Positions 29,080-38,081 of a stretch of 64,000 nucleotides of DNA are shown here, one piece after another. Position 1 is the stretch's first letter. Every line of letters begins with the position of its first letter. This DNA comes from Bog-473 sp963755495 (GTDB lineage Bacteria; Actinomycetota; Acidimicrobiia; Acidimicrobiales; RAAP-2), in contig CAVWJS010000011.1 of assembly GCA_963755495.1 (NCBI GenBank), forward strand, positions 62,001 through 126,000, written 5' to 3'. Both the position numbers and the translations under genes were made by a program. The notes under the pieces were generated by a model, which worked only from the letters and a program-made list of their open reading frames with translations, had not been told where the DNA came from and ran no database searches.

Positions 29080-30096
29080 ATGTCGGCCTTGGGCAACCAC
29101 GGCGCGCCGGATGGCCTTGCAACCAAGGGTCCGGATGCCCTGCCCGAATCGAGGGTCTCACGACGACAAGCCAAGAAGCGGCACCGGCGTCGTCAGCTCG
29201 TCGGTACGGGTTGTGTCGTGGTCCTCCTCGGCGTGGCGGGCGTGGTGATAATCAATCGGCCCGCTAATCCGGTTCGTCGCCCCGACCAGCCCTCCAGCGA
29301 AAAGGGTGGGGCGAACGGCCCCACCACCCCCTCGACCGTCGCCGCCGCCACCCATCACCTCACGCCGGGCGATAGTGACCTCTTCACCGAGCCATCAGTG
29401 GCGGCGTATCTCGCGGCGAACGGCGCCGAAGACGTGACTGCGGCCGTCTACGACGATGTGACGGGAAGTACCTCGGTGTTTCGGCCCGACACGGCGGAGG
29501 TGACGGCGAGCATCATGAAAGTGGACATTTTGGCCACCCTGTTGGCGCAGGATCAGGCTGACGGACAATCGCTCACCCCGGCGGATCAGGCGCTTACCCA
29601 GAGCATGATTGACGAGAGCGACAACGACGACGCCCAAGATCTCTGGGACAGCGAGGGTGGTGCGACGGCTGTCCAAGCCTTCGACATGGCCGCCGGCCTG
29701 ACGCAGACCACTCCCGACGCGGCCGGGTATTGGGGCCTGTCTACGACGACCGCTGCCGATCAGGTACAGCTCCTGCGCACGGTGGCGTACCCCAACAATG
29801 TGCTCACGCCGGCTTCGCAGGGTTACGAGGTCGGACTCATGTCCCATGTCGAGGCCGACGAGGCCTGGGGTGTTTCCACTGCCCCGGGGACGGGCGCCGC
29901 GGTGGCCCTGAAGAACGGATGGCTCCCCCTCGACAGCGGGGGATGGCAGGTGAACAGCATTGGCTACATCGACGGCGATGGTCGCGACTATGTAATTGCG
30001 GTGCTGACCGATGGGGCAACCGAGGCCGGCGGTATAGCCGCCATTGAGGGGTTGTCGGGGCTCATCTGGCAGGAGTTGGCGCCGAGCCCCTCTTGA
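29080..30096 (+). CDS. Membrane-anchored serine hydrolase, class A beta-lactamase-like
   Basis: 338 residues. A basic N-terminus (SRRQAKKRHRRRQ) is followed by one membrane helix at ~40-58, then a Pro/Thr-rich linker and an extracytoplasmic catalytic domain. The domain has SIMK (S-x-x-K, serine about residue 143), SDN in DESDNDDAQDLW, and KNGW in place of KTG, in the order and spacing of class A beta-lactamase folds. The gene could encode a beta-lactamase, a peptidoglycan peptidase or an esterase; the KNG box, with N for T/S, makes a real beta-lactamase less certain. It lies next to a divergent LLM gene and convergent to the CAP repeat protein. Confidence 0.78.
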   Translation: MSALGNHGAPDGLATKGPDALPESRVSRRQAKKRHRRRQLVGTGCVVVLLGVAGVVIINRPANPVRRPDQPSSEKGGANGPTTPSTVAAATHHLTPGDSDLFTEPSVAAYLAANGAEDVTAAVYDDVTGSTSVFRPDTAEVTASIMKVDILATLLAQDQADGQSLTPADQALTQSMIDESDNDDAQDLWDSEGGATAVQAFDMAAGLTQTTPDAAGYWGLSTTTAADQVQLLRTVAYPNNVLTPASQGYEVGLMSHVEADEAWGVSTAPGTGAAVALKNGWLPLDSGGWQVNSIGYIDGDGRDYVIAVLTDGATEAGGIAAIEGLSGLIWQELAPSPS

Positions 30097-30108
30097 GTGA
30101 GGGCCCTC

Positions 30109-31860
30109 TTAGGGCTGGCCGATCACGAGCCCGACAACCGGGGAATTGAGCGGCACGCCACCCGTCGATCCATAGAACCCGGCATCGCCGTAGTTGAAGA
30201 CGCCGCCGTCGGATGCGACCAGCCAGTAGCCACCGCCATCGGGTGTCGCAGCCATGCCGACAACGGGTCGGTTGAGGGCGATCGCGCCCGCCGATCCGTA
30301 GAAGCCGGAGTCGCCGTAGTTGAAGATCCCCCCGTCAGAAGCGACCAACCAGTAGCCACCCCCGCTGGGAGCGGCGGCGATGCCGACGATGGGTTTATTG
30401 AGCGCAAGCCCACCGGCCGATCCGAAGTACCCGGCATCGCCGAAGGTGAACACCCCACCGGCCGCATTGACCAGCCAGTAGCCCCGGCCATCAGGCGTGG
30501 GCGCGAGGCCGACATACGCCGTCCTGCTGGCGGGACCAGATCCAAAGTAGGTGGCGTCACCGAAGGAATAGACACCTCCGGCCGCGGTGACCAGCCAGTA
30601 GCCCCCCCCATCGGACGTCGCCGCCATGCCCACGATCGGCGCGCTGAGCGGTAGTCCGCTCGCAGAGCCGAAGAAGGGCGTCCCGAAGCTGAAGATGCCG
30701 CCGTCGGACGCCACGAGCCAGTAGCCGCCTGTAGCGGGATCCTCGGCCATGCCCACGATGGGGCGATTGAGGTGAACGTTCCCGGTCGAACCGAGGAAGC
30801 TGGCGCCGCCGAAGGTGAAGACCCCGCCGTCCGCCCCCACCAGGCGATAGCCCCGACTGGCAACGCCAACCACGGGGACGCTCTGTACGCCGTTCGGTCC
30901 TGAGACCGACAGGTTCGCGGTGTACTCACCGAGTGACGGCGGTGAGAAGTCGATGGCGGCCTGGCACGACTGCCCCACCGATAGGGAGCAGTTGGCGGAG
31001 TTCATGGAGAAGATACCGTTTCCCCCCGAGAGGGCGATCTTGACGTTCATCGCCTCGCCCGAAGCCCACACCTGGACAGAACCCACCTGTGAGCTGCCCG
31101 GAGGGGACGAGACATTGACGGATGTGTTGGTGATGCCGACAGGAAGGTGGGCCACCACGCTCGCCCAGGTGAAGTACGGCGTGTCCTGCGTGTCACCGCC
31201 TACGAATACCTCAGCCACAGACACACCGCCGGGACCCCCAGTGTCCACGGCAGCACCCATCAAACTGGGGTTGGCGTAGCTGCCGAGGATAATGTCCCGA
31301 TGGGCCCAACAACCCGCAGCAGTGGGCGACGAGCAGGCTTCGTTGGTCGTCGCGCTGCCGGCCCACCCGTCTTCGTACATCCAAAGTTGGTCGGTCGTGA
31401 AGATATTGGCCGAGGAGCCCCAATTGGCGCCGGCTGAGGATCCGTTGGTTGGCAGGGCGGGATCCGTGTCACCGCCTGCACCGGCCTGTGCAGCCGCATC
31501 CAAGTTAGCCGCAAGCCCCGAGATAGGGGGCAGCCCACGGTCGACGCGCTCGAGATTGGTAACCACGAATACCTGTTCGGCCCCCGTGAGGGAGGAAAAG
31601 TCTGTGGGAAGGCTCATGGGGACGATCCCCTCGTCCGCCCGGGAGATATCGACCGCGGTCATGCCGGCCGGGCACGCCGCGGTCACGGCACCGGCGCTTG
31701 CGCAGGGTCCGTTGTAGGCACCGGTCAGGTGATAGTTCTCGCTAGGTGTCAGTGGAGGGCCTACGGCCGCTCCGGCCCCGAGTGGCACCAATGCCGCGAT
31801 GATTAGACCCACCAAAACCGCCACCGCACCGCTCGCCGAGCGCGCGAAAAAAAGACTCAT
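30109..31860 (-). CDS. Secreted CAP-domain protein with six YWLVxxxGG repeats
   Basis: 583 residues. Signal peptide ~1-33 (ALVPLGAGAA). Residues ~40-230 resemble a CAP/SCP domain, with NLERVDRGLPPISGL, CWAHRDIILG and an active-site-like histidine. Residues ~235-325 form an Ig-like, choice-of-anchor type domain with paired cysteines (CSLSVGQSCQ). The C-terminal ~250 residues hold six repeats of about 41-42 residues built on Y(W/R)LV(A/G)(S/A)DGG(I/V)F.FG, ending in GS followed by PIVGMA. These repeats occur in many secreted Acidimicrobiia proteins and may form a beta-propeller or surface adhesin. ATG 31860 has GGAGAGGG upstream; the preceding TTG is also in frame. Confidence 0.75.
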   Translation of the reverse strand: MSLFFARSASGAVAVLVGLIIAALVPLGAGAAVGPPLTPSENYHLTGAYNGPCASAGAVTAACPAGMTAVDISRADEGIVPMSLPTDFSSLTGAEQVFVVTNLERVDRGLPPISGLAANLDAAAQAGAGGDTDPALPTNGSSAGANWGSSANIFTTDQLWMYEDGWAGSATTNEACSSPTAAGCWAHRDIILGSYANPSLMGAAVDTGGPGGVSVAEVFVGGDTQDTPYFTWASVVAHLPVGITNTSVNVSSPPGSSQVGSVQVWASGEAMNVKIALSGGNGIFSMNSANCSLSVGQSCQAAIDFSPPSLGEYTANLSVSGPNGVQSVPVVGVASRGYRLVGADGGVFTFGGASFLGSTGNVHLNRPIVGMAEDPATGGYWLVASDGGIFSFGTPFFGSASGLPLSAPIVGMAATSDGGGYWLVTAAGGVYSFGDATYFGSGPASRTAYVGLAPTPDGRGYWLVNAAGGVFTFGDAGYFGSAGGLALNKPIVGIAAAPSGGGYWLVASDGGIFNYGDSGFYGSAGAIALNRPVVGMAATPDGGGYWLVASDGGVFNYGDAGFYGSTGGVPLNSPVVGLVIGQP

Positions 31861-31939
31861 CAATTCGACCCTCTCCGTCCCCTTGATGGGCCAACCTTAG
31901 GCCGCCACGCCGCGAACGCAAAACCGGACGAGCGCTTGT

Positions 31940-32410
31940 TTAACCTCCCGGCGGGCTCGCGTCGGCAGTGAGCGCGTCCTCGTCCTCGCCGACCTGGCGT
32001 TTCAGATCGCGATGGCCTTCCTCGACGATCTTCATGGTCTCCTCCGAAGCTTCCTCCAGCATGATGAGTCCGCTGCGGGCCTCGGGAAGAGCGCGGAATA
32101 ACTCGTCAAGTTTGCGTTGCGTGGCTGCCTGTTCCCGACTCTGGGTGTGCTGGATGACGAAGACCATGGCCAAGGTCACAGCTGAGGTGCACGATTCGAA
32201 GGCGATGATCCACCCGTTCGGAAAGCCAAGGACGAGGCCGACGACGAAGGCGGCCACAAGCACTCCGCCCACCCCGAGGGCCACGAAAGGTAGCGAGCTG
32301 TAGTGGTCCACGCGGTAAAGCCAACGGCTCCCGACCGTTCGCTGCTCGACACGAGCAACTACCCGATCGCGGCGCCTCCATCCCGGACGATCCGCTTTCT
32401 CTTCTGGCAT
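31940..32410 (-). CDS. Low-affinity iron permease family protein
   Basis: About 156 residues. Two membrane helices (~37-57 and ~62-85) follow a basic N-terminus. The stretch MVFVIQHTQSREQAATQRKLDEL is the hallmark of the low-affinity iron permease family (PF04120), and GLIMLEEASEETMK with an acidic tail completes it. Transport of iron is inferred from the fungal Fet4 name; bacterial members are uncharacterised. I chose ATG 32410 because GGAGGGG lies seven bases upstream; the frame is open to 32638. It is located downstream of, and divergent from, a small YtxH-like gene. Confidence 0.75.
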   Translation of the reverse strand: MPEEKADRPGWRRRDRVVARVEQRTVGSRWLYRVDHYSSLPFVALGVGGVLVAAFVVGLVLGFPNGWIIAFESCTSAVTLAMVFVIQHTQSREQAATQRKLDELFRALPEARSGLIMLEEASEETMKIVEEGHRDLKRQVGEDEDALTADASPPGG

Positions 32411-32621
32411 GGGAGACCCCTCCGCGCGTGCAGCGCCCCGAATTGCAGACCCATACCCGTTCCACCTCGATCTCAACCGGGCGGGTCTGGGGGAAAGGGA
32501 ATGAATTCCCAGTAAGAGGCCTATGCGCAGGGTCCCCTCACCCTCGCCGACGCGTTTCCACGGGGTGGATCCGGGGTATGAGGAAGGGCACAGCTGGCGA
32601 CAGGGAAGAGAGGCGAATGCA

Positions 32622-32927
32622 GTGGCGATCGACCCCAAGGGAACGTTTGCGGCAGCGCGTGGTCACGCCCACAGCGCGAGGAAATCAGCAGGGAGGGTGG
32701 TTCTCTCGGGATTGGGTTTCTCGGTGGCTTACTTCTTCGATCCGGATCACGGAAGTGCGCGCCGCAAGCAGGCCGTCGAAGTCGTGAATCACCTGCGCCG
32801 GGCCACGGCGCTCGCAAAGACCCGGCGGACCCAACAGCCGCCGCCGACCAGGACGAAGGCCGCGCCCAGCGTCACGCCGCCCCTCAATGGGGCGACGAAC
32901 GGAGCTCGCGCCGGCGCAATGTCGTAG
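32622..32927 (+). CDS. Small YtxH-like protein with one hydrophobic segment
   Basis: 101 residues from GTG 32622, which has AGAGAGG eight bases before it. The middle, GRVVLSGLGFSVAYFFDPDHGSARRKQ, is a short glycine-rich hydrophobic segment followed by FDPDHGSARR, a pattern seen in bacterial YtxH-like and gas-vesicle-associated small membrane proteins (DP-x-x-G-x-x-RR). The C-terminus is Thr/Pro-rich and probably unstructured. The last 44 bases overlap the end of the convergent BtuF-like gene. It may be a membrane-associated stress protein; no function is assigned. Confidence 0.45.
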   Translation: MAIDPKGTFAAARGHAHSARKSAGRVVLSGLGFSVAYFFDPDHGSARRKQAVEVVNHLRRATALAKTRRTQQPPPTRTKAAPSVTPPLNGATNGARAGAMS

Positions 32928-33825
32928 CAGAACGGCGGCGGACCAGGGCCGACATCCCCGCCGGGACGGCGCTCACCGCTCCGGGGTGTGCGATTTCCGC
33001 CAGTGTTTCGACTCCATCGACTACCCGAGGCCCAGGCCGCACAAAGGCGGCGTCGGCATCGACGGCCCAGACGGGAACGTCCGGGTCCAATACGCCGGCG
33101 GCGATCACTTCCTCCGCCAATTTGGTCGCGCCGTCGAGCCGGTAGCCGCAAGGGGCGATTACGACGATCTCAGGATGGGCCGCCCTTACGTCGCTCCAGT
33201 CGATCCTCTTTGACGGCTCGCCTGCCAACCCGAGGACAGGGTTGGCTCCGGCGGCCGCAACCAAGTCCGGCACCCAATGGCCCGACGAGAATGGTGGATC
33301 AGTCCATTCGAGGACCGCCATCCGCGGCCGATGGCGTGTGCCCACGGCCTGTGCCACGTCTTCGAGCCGTTGTCGTAGCGTTCCCACAAGGGCCGATGCT
33401 CGTGCAAGGGTGCCGGTGGCACGACCCACCGTTTCAATGGACGCCAGCACCTCGTCAAGTGTCATCGGATCGAGGGCGAGTACTTCAGCGTGGCAGCCGA
33501 GATGCGCCAGGGCCTCATCCACCTCGGTTATGTCCACCGCGCACACCGCGCAAAGATCCTGTGTGACCACCAGCTCCGGGTCGAGGGTACGGAGCGCCCC
33601 CTTGTCCAACGTGTAGAGGTCCTCGCCGGCGGCCATGCGGGCGCGGACCATGGCATCGATCTCGGAGGGGGAGAGGCCCACGGGCAGGGTGGTATTCGAA
33701 ACGATCTGCCGGGTGCGAGCCTCGGGAGGGAAATCACACTCGAAGGTGACGCCAACGACCTCGGCCCCGGCTCCGAGGGCGAAGAGGATCTCGGTAGCGG
33801 ACGGGAGCAGGGACACAATGCGCAC
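32884..33825 (-). CDS. Cobalamin-binding protein of the BtuF/periplasmic-binding fold
   Basis: 313 residues with a class III periplasmic-binding fold. Landmarks: MRIVSLLPSATEILFALG at the start, TFECDFPPEARTRQIVSNT, the CAVCAVD region, WTDPPFSSGHWVPDLVAAAG, and VVIAPCGYRLD. These are the features of BtuF-type vitamin B12 receptors. It has no signal peptide: translation begins directly at strand 1, so it is cytoplasmic unless a start further upstream was missed. It stands alone, without btuC or btuD. Family is clear; B12 as ligand is inference. Confidence 0.85.
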   Translation of the reverse strand: MRIVSLLPSATEILFALGAGAEVVGVTFECDFPPEARTRQIVSNTTLPVGLSPSEIDAMVRARMAAGEDLYTLDKGALRTLDPELVVTQDLCAVCAVDITEVDEALAHLGCHAEVLALDPMTLDEVLASIETVGRATGTLARASALVGTLRQRLEDVAQAVGTRHRPRMAVLEWTDPPFSSGHWVPDLVAAAGANPVLGLAGEPSKRIDWSDVRAAHPEIVVIAPCGYRLDGATKLAEEVIAAGVLDPDVPVWAVDADAAFVRPGPRVVDGVETLAEIAHPGAVSAVPAGMSALVRRRSATTLRRRELRSSPH

Positions 33826-33907
33826 CAGCGCACGCTAACGCCGTCTCCCACCACCTCGGAGATGGGAGGCCCTGGCCACTTGGAGCACCTCGTAAGCGGC
33901 AAGACAA

Positions 33908-33930
33908 ACAGTACGGTAACTGTCTAATAT
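33908..33930 (+). promoter_or_regulatory. Palindromic operator and -10 box before the second TetR gene
   Basis: ACAGT-ACGGTA-ACTGT (33908-33923) is a 5-bp inverted repeat with 6-bp spacer, a plausible self-operator of the TetR regulator that follows. TAATAT (33925-33930) is a good -10 box; it would place the transcript start at or near ATG 33937, giving a leaderless message. Both calls are by eye. Confidence 0.5.
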
Positions 33931-33936
33931 GTCGTG

Positions 33937-34554
33937 ATGACAGTTGCGCTGGAGGCTCCTCGGGGCACGGTGCTCTACAGCACTACCGAGGAGCGAATCT
34001 TGAGCGCCGCGCTCAGGCTGGTCGGCCGCCGTGGTGTGAAGCGCCTCGGGATGCAGGAGGTCAGCGAAGCGGCCGGGGTTTCTCGCGGCACCTTGTATCG
34101 CTATTTCCCCAGCAAGGAACACCTGCTCAATGCCGTAGCCGTCTTCGACGAGCAGTCGTTCAGCGAAGGCTTGTCGGCCGCACTCGCGGCATGTGACGAG
34201 CCCACCGAACGAATGCGGGCGTTTGTGGCCTTCGCGTTCGATTACATCCGCACGCACCCGGCGCGGGCGCTGTTCGAATCCGAGCCCGGTTTCGTGTTGG
34301 GGTACCTGCTGGTGCACCTGCCGAAGCTGCAGGCCGCCCTTTTGGACCAGGTGGGGGATGCTTTCGACTCCGTGCCCGCCGTGGCGGTGGGAGCCCTGAC
34401 CAGGGAGCAACTGGTTGACGTCGTCGTCCGCCTCTTCGCGTCGAGCTTCATCATTCCTGAGTCTGACGACCGTGCCCTTGTCCAGTCCGTCAACGGCCTT
34501 CTGCTGCCTGCAAGGAAATCGACCCGAGAGGGGACACATGGACGTAACGAGTGA
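33937..34554 (+). CDS. TetR/AcrR family transcriptional regulator
   Basis: 205-residue HTH regulator. The N-terminal domain reads STTEERILSAALRLVGRRGV, then MQEVSEAAGVSRGTLYRYF and PSKEHLLNAV, a typical TetR helix-turn-helix with recognition helix. A C-terminal ligand-sensing domain follows. ATG 33937 is preferred over GTG 33934. It sits just ahead of a cytochrome P450 gene with a 17-base overlap, so it probably regulates this P450 and itself. The palindrome at 33908-33923 is the likely target. Confidence 0.86.
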   Translation: MTVALEAPRGTVLYSTTEERILSAALRLVGRRGVKRLGMQEVSEAAGVSRGTLYRYFPSKEHLLNAVAVFDEQSFSEGLSAALAACDEPTERMRAFVAFAFDYIRTHPARALFESEPGFVLGYLLVHLPKLQAALLDQVGDAFDSVPAVAVGALTREQLVDVVVRLFASSFIIPESDDRALVQSVNGLLLPARKSTREGTHGRNE

Positions 34555-35769
34555 CGAGACCGAGCCCGAGCCCGTGATGACTGAACCGGATGCGGCGAGT
34601 CCATTCCGTGGCGAGTCGGATATGGCGGCCAACCCGCAACCCATGTTCAAGGCCATGCGAGACGGCAGTCCGGTTTTGGCCCTGCAGGGCTCCCTCATTT
34701 TGAGCCGCAAGGTGGATATCGACGAGGCTCTACGCCACCCCGAGATGTTCACCTCGAACATGTCTGCGGTGGACCTCAAGAATGTACGGCCCCTGATCCC
34801 CCTGCAGATCGACCCGCCAGAGCACAAGAAGTATCGGAAGCTTCTCGACCCGATCTTCGCCCCCCGCCTGATGACGGCTATGGAAGAGGAGGTGGCGGTT
34901 CTGGTCAACGACCTCATCGACCGCTTCATCGACCGCGGTGAGGTCGACTTCGCCGCACAATTCTCGGTGCCCTACCCTTCGCAGGTCTTCCTGAGGTTGC
35001 TCGGGCTCCCCCCGAGGAGCTTGACCGTTTCCTGGCCATGAAGGACGGCATCATCCGACCCGAACACGTCACGGCGTCGCCCGTAGGCAGCGACGAGGCC
35101 AACGCCCATCAGCAGGGAGTGGCCGACTCCATCTACGCCTACTTCAACCAGGTGCTCGACGAACGTGAGAAGTCGCCCCGCGAGGATCTCGTCTCGCGAT
35201 TCCTCAGCGCCGAGGTGGAGGGCCAGACCTTGACGCGCGAGGACATTTTGGACATCTGCTTCCTCTTTCTGATCGCCGGCCTCGATACGGTGACCGCCAC
35301 TTTGGACTGCATGTTCGGATTCCTGTCTCAGCATCCAGAGCACCGCCAACAGCTGGCCGACGACCCGAACTTGATTCCGTCGGCTATCGAGGAGCTCCTG
35401 CGCTGGGAGACCCCGGTGCAGATGGTGGCGCGTGCGTCGCTTGAGGACACGACCTTCGCCGGCTGCCCCGTAAGCAAGGGCGACGCCATCGTGCTGATCC
35501 TCGGCTCGGCCAATACGGACGAACGCGATGTTGAGGACGCCCAAGAGGTGCGTTTCGACCGCGAGGTGAACCGCCACATCGCCTTCGGGGGTGGCATCCA
35601 TCGCTGCCTGGGCTCGCATCTGGCACGCATGGAGCTGCGGGTGGCCCTACGCGAGTGGCACCGCCGCATCCCCGAGTACTGGTTGGAGCCTGGACATACT
35701 CTGGTGTATACACCGAATATCCGATCCATCGAGCACTTCCCGATGAGGTTCACCGCCAAAGATCAGTGA
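34538..35769 (+). CDS. Cytochrome P450 (frame broken once)
   Basis: Heme monooxygenase, about 410 residues when both frames are joined. ATG 34538 (GAGAGGGG ribosome site) opens the first part up to PYPSQVFLRLLGLP; the second part (EELDRFLAMKDG...) runs to 35769. The break lies in a run of six C bases at 35008-35013: adding one C restores PPEELDRFL. Motifs: I-helix LIAGLDTVTATLD, ExxR in EELLRWETP, heme loop FGGGIHRCLGSHLA with the cysteine ligand. Electron partners are not nearby. It is co-transcribed with the TetR gene before it. Substrate unknown. Confidence 0.86.
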
Positions 35770-35967
35770 CCAGGCGGCGTGGCGTTTGTCGGCTCCAGGA
35801 CTGTGATTCGCCTGGGTGCGGAGTCCCGGCACATGCTTTCGCAACAACCAACCGAACGGTTCGGTACCGTTTTCCGAAAAACGACTGCCCGAACTCTCGG
35901 CTCAGGCTGCTGCTTTCAGCGGTTGACTGTGTTCAGCTCGACCGATCAGTGACATACCCAATGGAAC

Positions 35968-37515
35968 TTAGAGAACGTCGACCGCGGTGGCACCCTTATC
36001 GCTGACGTGCTCGGTCCACACCCCGTCACGCCAGTAGCGCTCTTCGTGGCGTCCGGAAGGGTCGGGATACCAGCCCGCGGGAATAGGCGCGCCGATGTTG
36101 GAGGCGCGCTCGGCCGGGGGCGCGGTCCGATGCAGGCGAGCTTCCCGGCTCAAGTCGGACAGCTCGTCGACCAGCTGGTCCGCTTCGGCCACCGTTCGGT
36201 CTCGGAACTCGGCGCGAGTTGCCTTCCCTGCGGCGTCGACGTGCACGGTGGCGAGCCCCAGGCGACGCTGCACCGGCCCCTGGACGCGCCGGATGCTCTG
36301 CGATTTCTCTAAAGGGACCCAGGTCGTGACCCTACGCACGCGCCCGGTCACGCAGACCGCATGGTCCCTATCGTGTCCGGCCGAGAGAAAGTGGTAGCTC
36401 AAGGGAGCCTTCTTCCGGGCGCGCAAGGGAGGCGCCGTCATGGTGGGCAGGGTGCCACCGATGAGCCGGTCCACCAGGTGCCAGGCGTCCTGTTCGTTTC
36501 CCACGGGCAACAATGCTTTGCGGGCCACCCCCGACCCTTCGCCTCGCTGCGTCTTCCGGCCGGCGCCGGCGATGTCCACCTCGAGGCGACACCAGCCCAT
36601 GGGCCGCCACAAGAGAGGTTCGATTTTGCGCACCGCCTGGATCCGACCGTGGGGAATGGTCTCGGAGACTGTTTGGAGCAGGCCGCGGCGGAGACGGACG
36701 CCTTCGGGTGCTTCGACGGCCTCAAAATGGAATTCATTTGAGAGACGTCGCCACAGCCCGCTGATGAAGCTGAAGAGGTACGCGGCCAGGAAGCCCCCCA
36801 CTGCGACCGCCGCCTTCGGAGCGATGAGGGCCAGCACGAGGAGGGCGAGGGCAATGGCGAGAAGGAAGAGCGTCAGACCGGACAGGGCGACCGAGCCGAC
36901 CAATCGTCCCGTTGGGACGAGGGCCATGGTGTGTTCTGGAAGAGACGGCCCGGGGACTGACGACGAGTCGACCGTGCTCCCCGCACCAGCCACGGCCCCC
37001 GCCCCGGCCACGGCCACGGCCGAGACGTTCGACGTCGTCGAGCCGGGGCCTGCCTGGTCGCCCGGCACCCGCTTTTGGAGCAGGCGCTCACGCACTTCGA
37101 CCGCCGTTGACTCGGACAAGTACGCCAGGCGTCCATCCGCACCGCCCGAGCCGGCCAGGCGGATGCGGAGCTCGGAAACGCCGAGTACCCGGGCGAGAAG
37201 CGGCCGCACGACATCGACCGCCTGAATGCGGGCGAGCGGGAGGCGTTTGGAGTCACGCCGGATGAGGCCGGTCTCGATACGAAGGGTGTCCCCCTCGATC
37301 TTCCATCGCGTCACCAGCCAATGGACGAAGCCGGACACCACCGAGGCCACAGTGATTCCGATGGGGTAGTAGAGCGGCCCCTGTTGACCGTTGTGCTGGA
37401 CAAAGGTCAGAAGGAACGACAGGACAATGACCGGCGCCAGCCTTCCGATGCGGGTGAGCGGTGAAAGGGGGTGCAGCCGCTGCCAGCCACCCTCGCGTGC
37501 CAGGTCCTGTCTCAC
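35968..37515 (-). CDS. Bacterial PH-domain membrane protein (YdbT-like) with C-terminal DUF2510
   Basis: 515 residues. Begins GTG 37515, overlapping the stop of the previous gene. An N-terminal pair of helices (~24-70) leads into a first PH-like module with IEGDTLRIETGLIRRD and LPLARIQAVDVVRPLLARVLG. A long Pro/Ser/Ala linker (~165-200) follows, then two helices, a second module (EGVRLRRGLLQTVSETIPHGRIQAV), and a third (LPLSYHFLS-like region, RRVTTWVPLEKSQSIR). The last ~35 residues, IPAGWYPDPSGRHEERYW, are a DUF2510 domain, which is usually N-terminal. YdbT/YdbS pairs occur in many bacteria; a membrane-stress or antimicrobial-resistance role has been proposed. Confidence 0.82.
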   Translation of the reverse strand: MRQDLAREGGWQRLHPLSPLTRIGRLAPVIVLSFLLTFVQHNGQQGPLYYPIGITVASVVSGFVHWLVTRWKIEGDTLRIETGLIRRDSKRLPLARIQAVDVVRPLLARVLGVSELRIRLAGSGGADGRLAYLSESTAVEVRERLLQKRVPGDQAGPGSTTSNVSAVAVAGAGAVAGAGSTVDSSSVPGPSLPEHTMALVPTGRLVGSVALSGLTLFLLAIALALLVLALIAPKAAVAVGGFLAAYLFSFISGLWRRLSNEFHFEAVEAPEGVRLRRGLLQTVSETIPHGRIQAVRKIEPLLWRPMGWCRLEVDIAGAGRKTQRGEGSGVARKALLPVGNEQDAWHLVDRLIGGTLPTMTAPPLRARKKAPLSYHFLSAGHDRDHAVCVTGRVRRVTTWVPLEKSQSIRRVQGPVQRRLGLATVHVDAAGKATRAEFRDRTVAEADQLVDELSDLSREARLHRTAPPAERASNIGAPIPAGWYPDPSGRHEERYWRDGVWTEHVSDKGATAVDVL

Positions 37516-37991
37516 ATGCCGGCCGCATTTGCTTCACCCAGTTCGGTGAGTCGATCACGCAACCGAGCGGATTCGTCGGCTTCGAGGCCGGGAATGCGGG
37601 CATCGCTGGCCGCCGCTGCCGTGTGGAGCTTGACCGTGGAGAGCTTGAAGAGCCGTTCCAGCGGTCCGGCCGTGACCTCGACGAATTGCATCCGCCCATA
37701 GGGCACAACCGAGAGCCGGCGTACCAGGACTCCGCTCGCCACGATCAAGTCCTCGTGCCGCTCTTGATAGCGCCAGGCCCGGAAGCGGTTGCGGGCGAAC
37801 CACGTTGAGAGGGCTCCGGCGACAATGACGACGAGCACACTGGCGATGCACGCGGTGGTGCCGAAGACCACCGCGAAGATCAATCCCACGAGGAGGGCGG
37901 TGATCACGGTGAGGAGGCCCAGCTCGGCTTGGCGCAGCTTCCATAGACCAGGCGATGGATGACGCCAGGCCTGCTCGGAGGGTGTGGTCAT
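37512..37991 (-). CDS. Bacterial PH-domain membrane protein (YdbS-like)
   Basis: 159 residues. Two membrane helices (~28-70; VITALLVGLIFAVVFGTTAC and IASVLVVIVAGALSTW) precede a bPH2 module: RFRAWRYQERHEDLIVASGV, then RRLSVVPYGRMQFVEVTAGPLERLFKL, which is the family's signature. The next gene starts within its stop codon (GTGA overlap), so the YdbS-YdbT pair is translated together. Function of the pair is not settled in the literature I know. Confidence 0.85.
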   Translation of the reverse strand: MTTPSEQAWRHPSPGLWKLRQAELGLLTVITALLVGLIFAVVFGTTACIASVLVVIVAGALSTWFARNRFRAWRYQERHEDLIVASGVLVRRLSVVPYGRMQFVEVTAGPLERLFKLSTVKLHTAAAASDARIPGLEADESARLRDRLTELGEANAAGM

Positions 37992-38081
37992 GCAGGAAAT
38001 TTAGGGCCGAACCCTGGCCACCGTCCGCGTCTTCATTTCTCCAGGACCCGCTGGGCGCAACCGGCCTGTCGTCCCGCGCAC

